Shown: piece after piece, positions 5,666 to 6,218 of the stretch
Layout: each line of letters begins with the position of its first letter
How positions within the stretch are numbered: position 1 is the stretch's first letter
Source: Actinomycetes bacterium
GTDB taxonomy: Bacteria; Actinomycetota; Coriobacteriia; Coriobacteriales; JAEZXW01
Direction: 5' to 3'
DNA: 6,218 nucleotides
Assembly: GCA_023419515.1 (NCBI GenBank)
Contig: JAEZXW010000039.1
Coordinates: 1 to 6,218, forward strand
Notes under the pieces: generated by a model
Seen by the model: the letters and a program-made list of their open reading frames with translations, nothing else
What the model was told of the DNA's origin: nothing
Databases searched by the model: none
Translations under genes and position numbers: made by a program

Positions 5666-6218
5666 ATGCCAAATTCTCAGTATTCACGCGTTGTTGAGAT
5701 CTTTTTGGATCTCGTTCAGATTGACTCACCCTCACAGCACGAGCGCTTGATGGCGCTTGATGTGATCGAGCGACTTAAATCGCTGGGCTTTGATGTGCAA
5801 GTTGATGGATCTGCCAAGATCACAGGATCAGATACGGGCAACGTCATTGGTCATCGCCCCGGAGACGTTGATGAGCGCGTTTGCTTTGCGGCTCATCTTG
5901 ATCAGGTCAGCCCCTGTATTGGGGTTAAGCCTGTTGTTAAGGCCGATGAAGGGATCATTTGCTCCGATGGCACGACGACGCTTGGCGCCGACGATAAGTC
6001 GGGTGTGGCTGCTATTTTGGCAGGTATCGAGCGCGCGATTGAGCTCGGTGTGACTATGCCTCATATTTCGGTGCTGTTTACCGTGCAAGAAGAGGTTGGC
6101 CTCATTGGTGCCAAGGCACTCGATCAGGTTGCCACTGGTTTTAAGGATGGCGACCTCATGCTCGTATTCGACAGCGATGATCATGCGGGCGGCATCTGCG
6201 TGGGCGCTCCCTTTCAGC
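5666..6218 (+). CDS. M20-family metallopeptidase, PepT-like (3' end outside window)
   Basis: Begins with ATG three bases after the pyrG stop and stays open to the window end; 184 residues are visible, about half of a typical 370-410-residue enzyme. The start 'MPNSQYSRVVEIFLDLVQIDSPS' fits the tripeptidase-T-like family, where a helix and 'LVQIDS' open the protein. Metal-site motifs are in place: 'FAAHLDQV' (His77, Asp79), 'TLGADDKSGVAA' (Asp109 as the bridging ligand), 'TVQEEVGLIGAKAL' (Glu142 as general base, Glu143 as ligand) and 'LVFDSDD' (probably Asp169). The final His ligand would be beyond the window. It probably is a cytoplasmic two-zinc aminopeptidase on short peptides. Related M20 enzymes act on other amide substrates, so the exact substrate is open. 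No good Shine-Dalgarno is present; translation is probably coupled to pyrG. Confidence 0.87.
   Translation, partial: MPNSQYSRVVEIFLDLVQIDSPSQHERLMALDVIERLKSLGFDVQVDGSAKITGSDTGNVIGHRPGDVDERVCFAAHLDQVSPCIGVKPVVKADEGIICSDGTTTLGADDKSGVAAILAGIERAIELGVTMPHISVLFTVQEEVGLIGAKALDQVATGFKDGDLMLVFDSDDHAGGICVGAPFQ

Noticed and set aside
4944..5750. Long open frame (268 codons) on the plus strand overlapping pyrG in another frame
   Set aside because: It starts inside pyrG, has a Ser/Arg-rich composition without domains, and crosses into the peptidase start. It is a shadow of the strongly conserved pyrG frame.
5828..6184. 118-codon minus-strand frame opposite the peptidase
   Set aside because: The plus strand carries ordered M20 metal-site motifs across the same bases; the minus frame shows none.

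Overview
The window looks like chromosomal DNA from an actinobacterium of moderate GC content (about half G+C by eye). The order steA - steB/mctB - pyrG is the conserved actinobacterial arrangement, known for example from Mycobacterium, where it follows recN. The modest GC, and a glycosyltransferase plus a MraY-like gene inserted in this block (a pairing I associate with clostridial steA loci), make the class Coriobacteriia a reasonable guess. That placement is inference, not something the sequence proves.

Layout. Positions 1-1086 hold the 3' part of a steA-type gene, a thiamine-pyrophosphokinase-like protein with a C-terminal membrane helix; its start lies before the window. It overlaps by 8 nt a steB/mctB-type gene (1079-2047), a single-pass membrane protein with a coiled coil. 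Converging on it from the minus strand is a family 2 glycosyltransferase (2079-2765). Back to back with the glycosyltransferase is a polytopic MraY/WecA-like phosphoglycosyltransferase on the plus strand, ending at 3765. Its start is unusual: a near-perfect Shine-Dalgarno sequence sits before an in-frame ATA codon at 2848. A roughly 280-nt gap follows (3766-4048). It carries an imperfect direct repeat, several short hairpins, and an operator-like palindrome with direct repeats over the probable pyrG promoter. CTP synthase pyrG (4049-5662) is complete. Three bases later an M20-family, PepT-like metallopeptidase gene begins (5666) and runs off the window end.

How the genes may work together. 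SteA and SteB homologues act in cell separation at the septum in Corynebacterineae. A phosphoglycosyltransferase that loads a sugar phosphate on a polyprenyl carrier, next to a soluble GT2 enzyme, suggests that a lipid-linked glycan step is tied to this division module. CTP synthase and the peptidase are housekeeping neighbours, probably cotranscribed. The best candidates for something new are the four-gene steA-steB-GT2-PNPT neighbourhood, the possible AUA start, and the repeat/palindrome signals upstream of pyrG. No mobile element, CRISPR array, rRNA or tRNA was seen.
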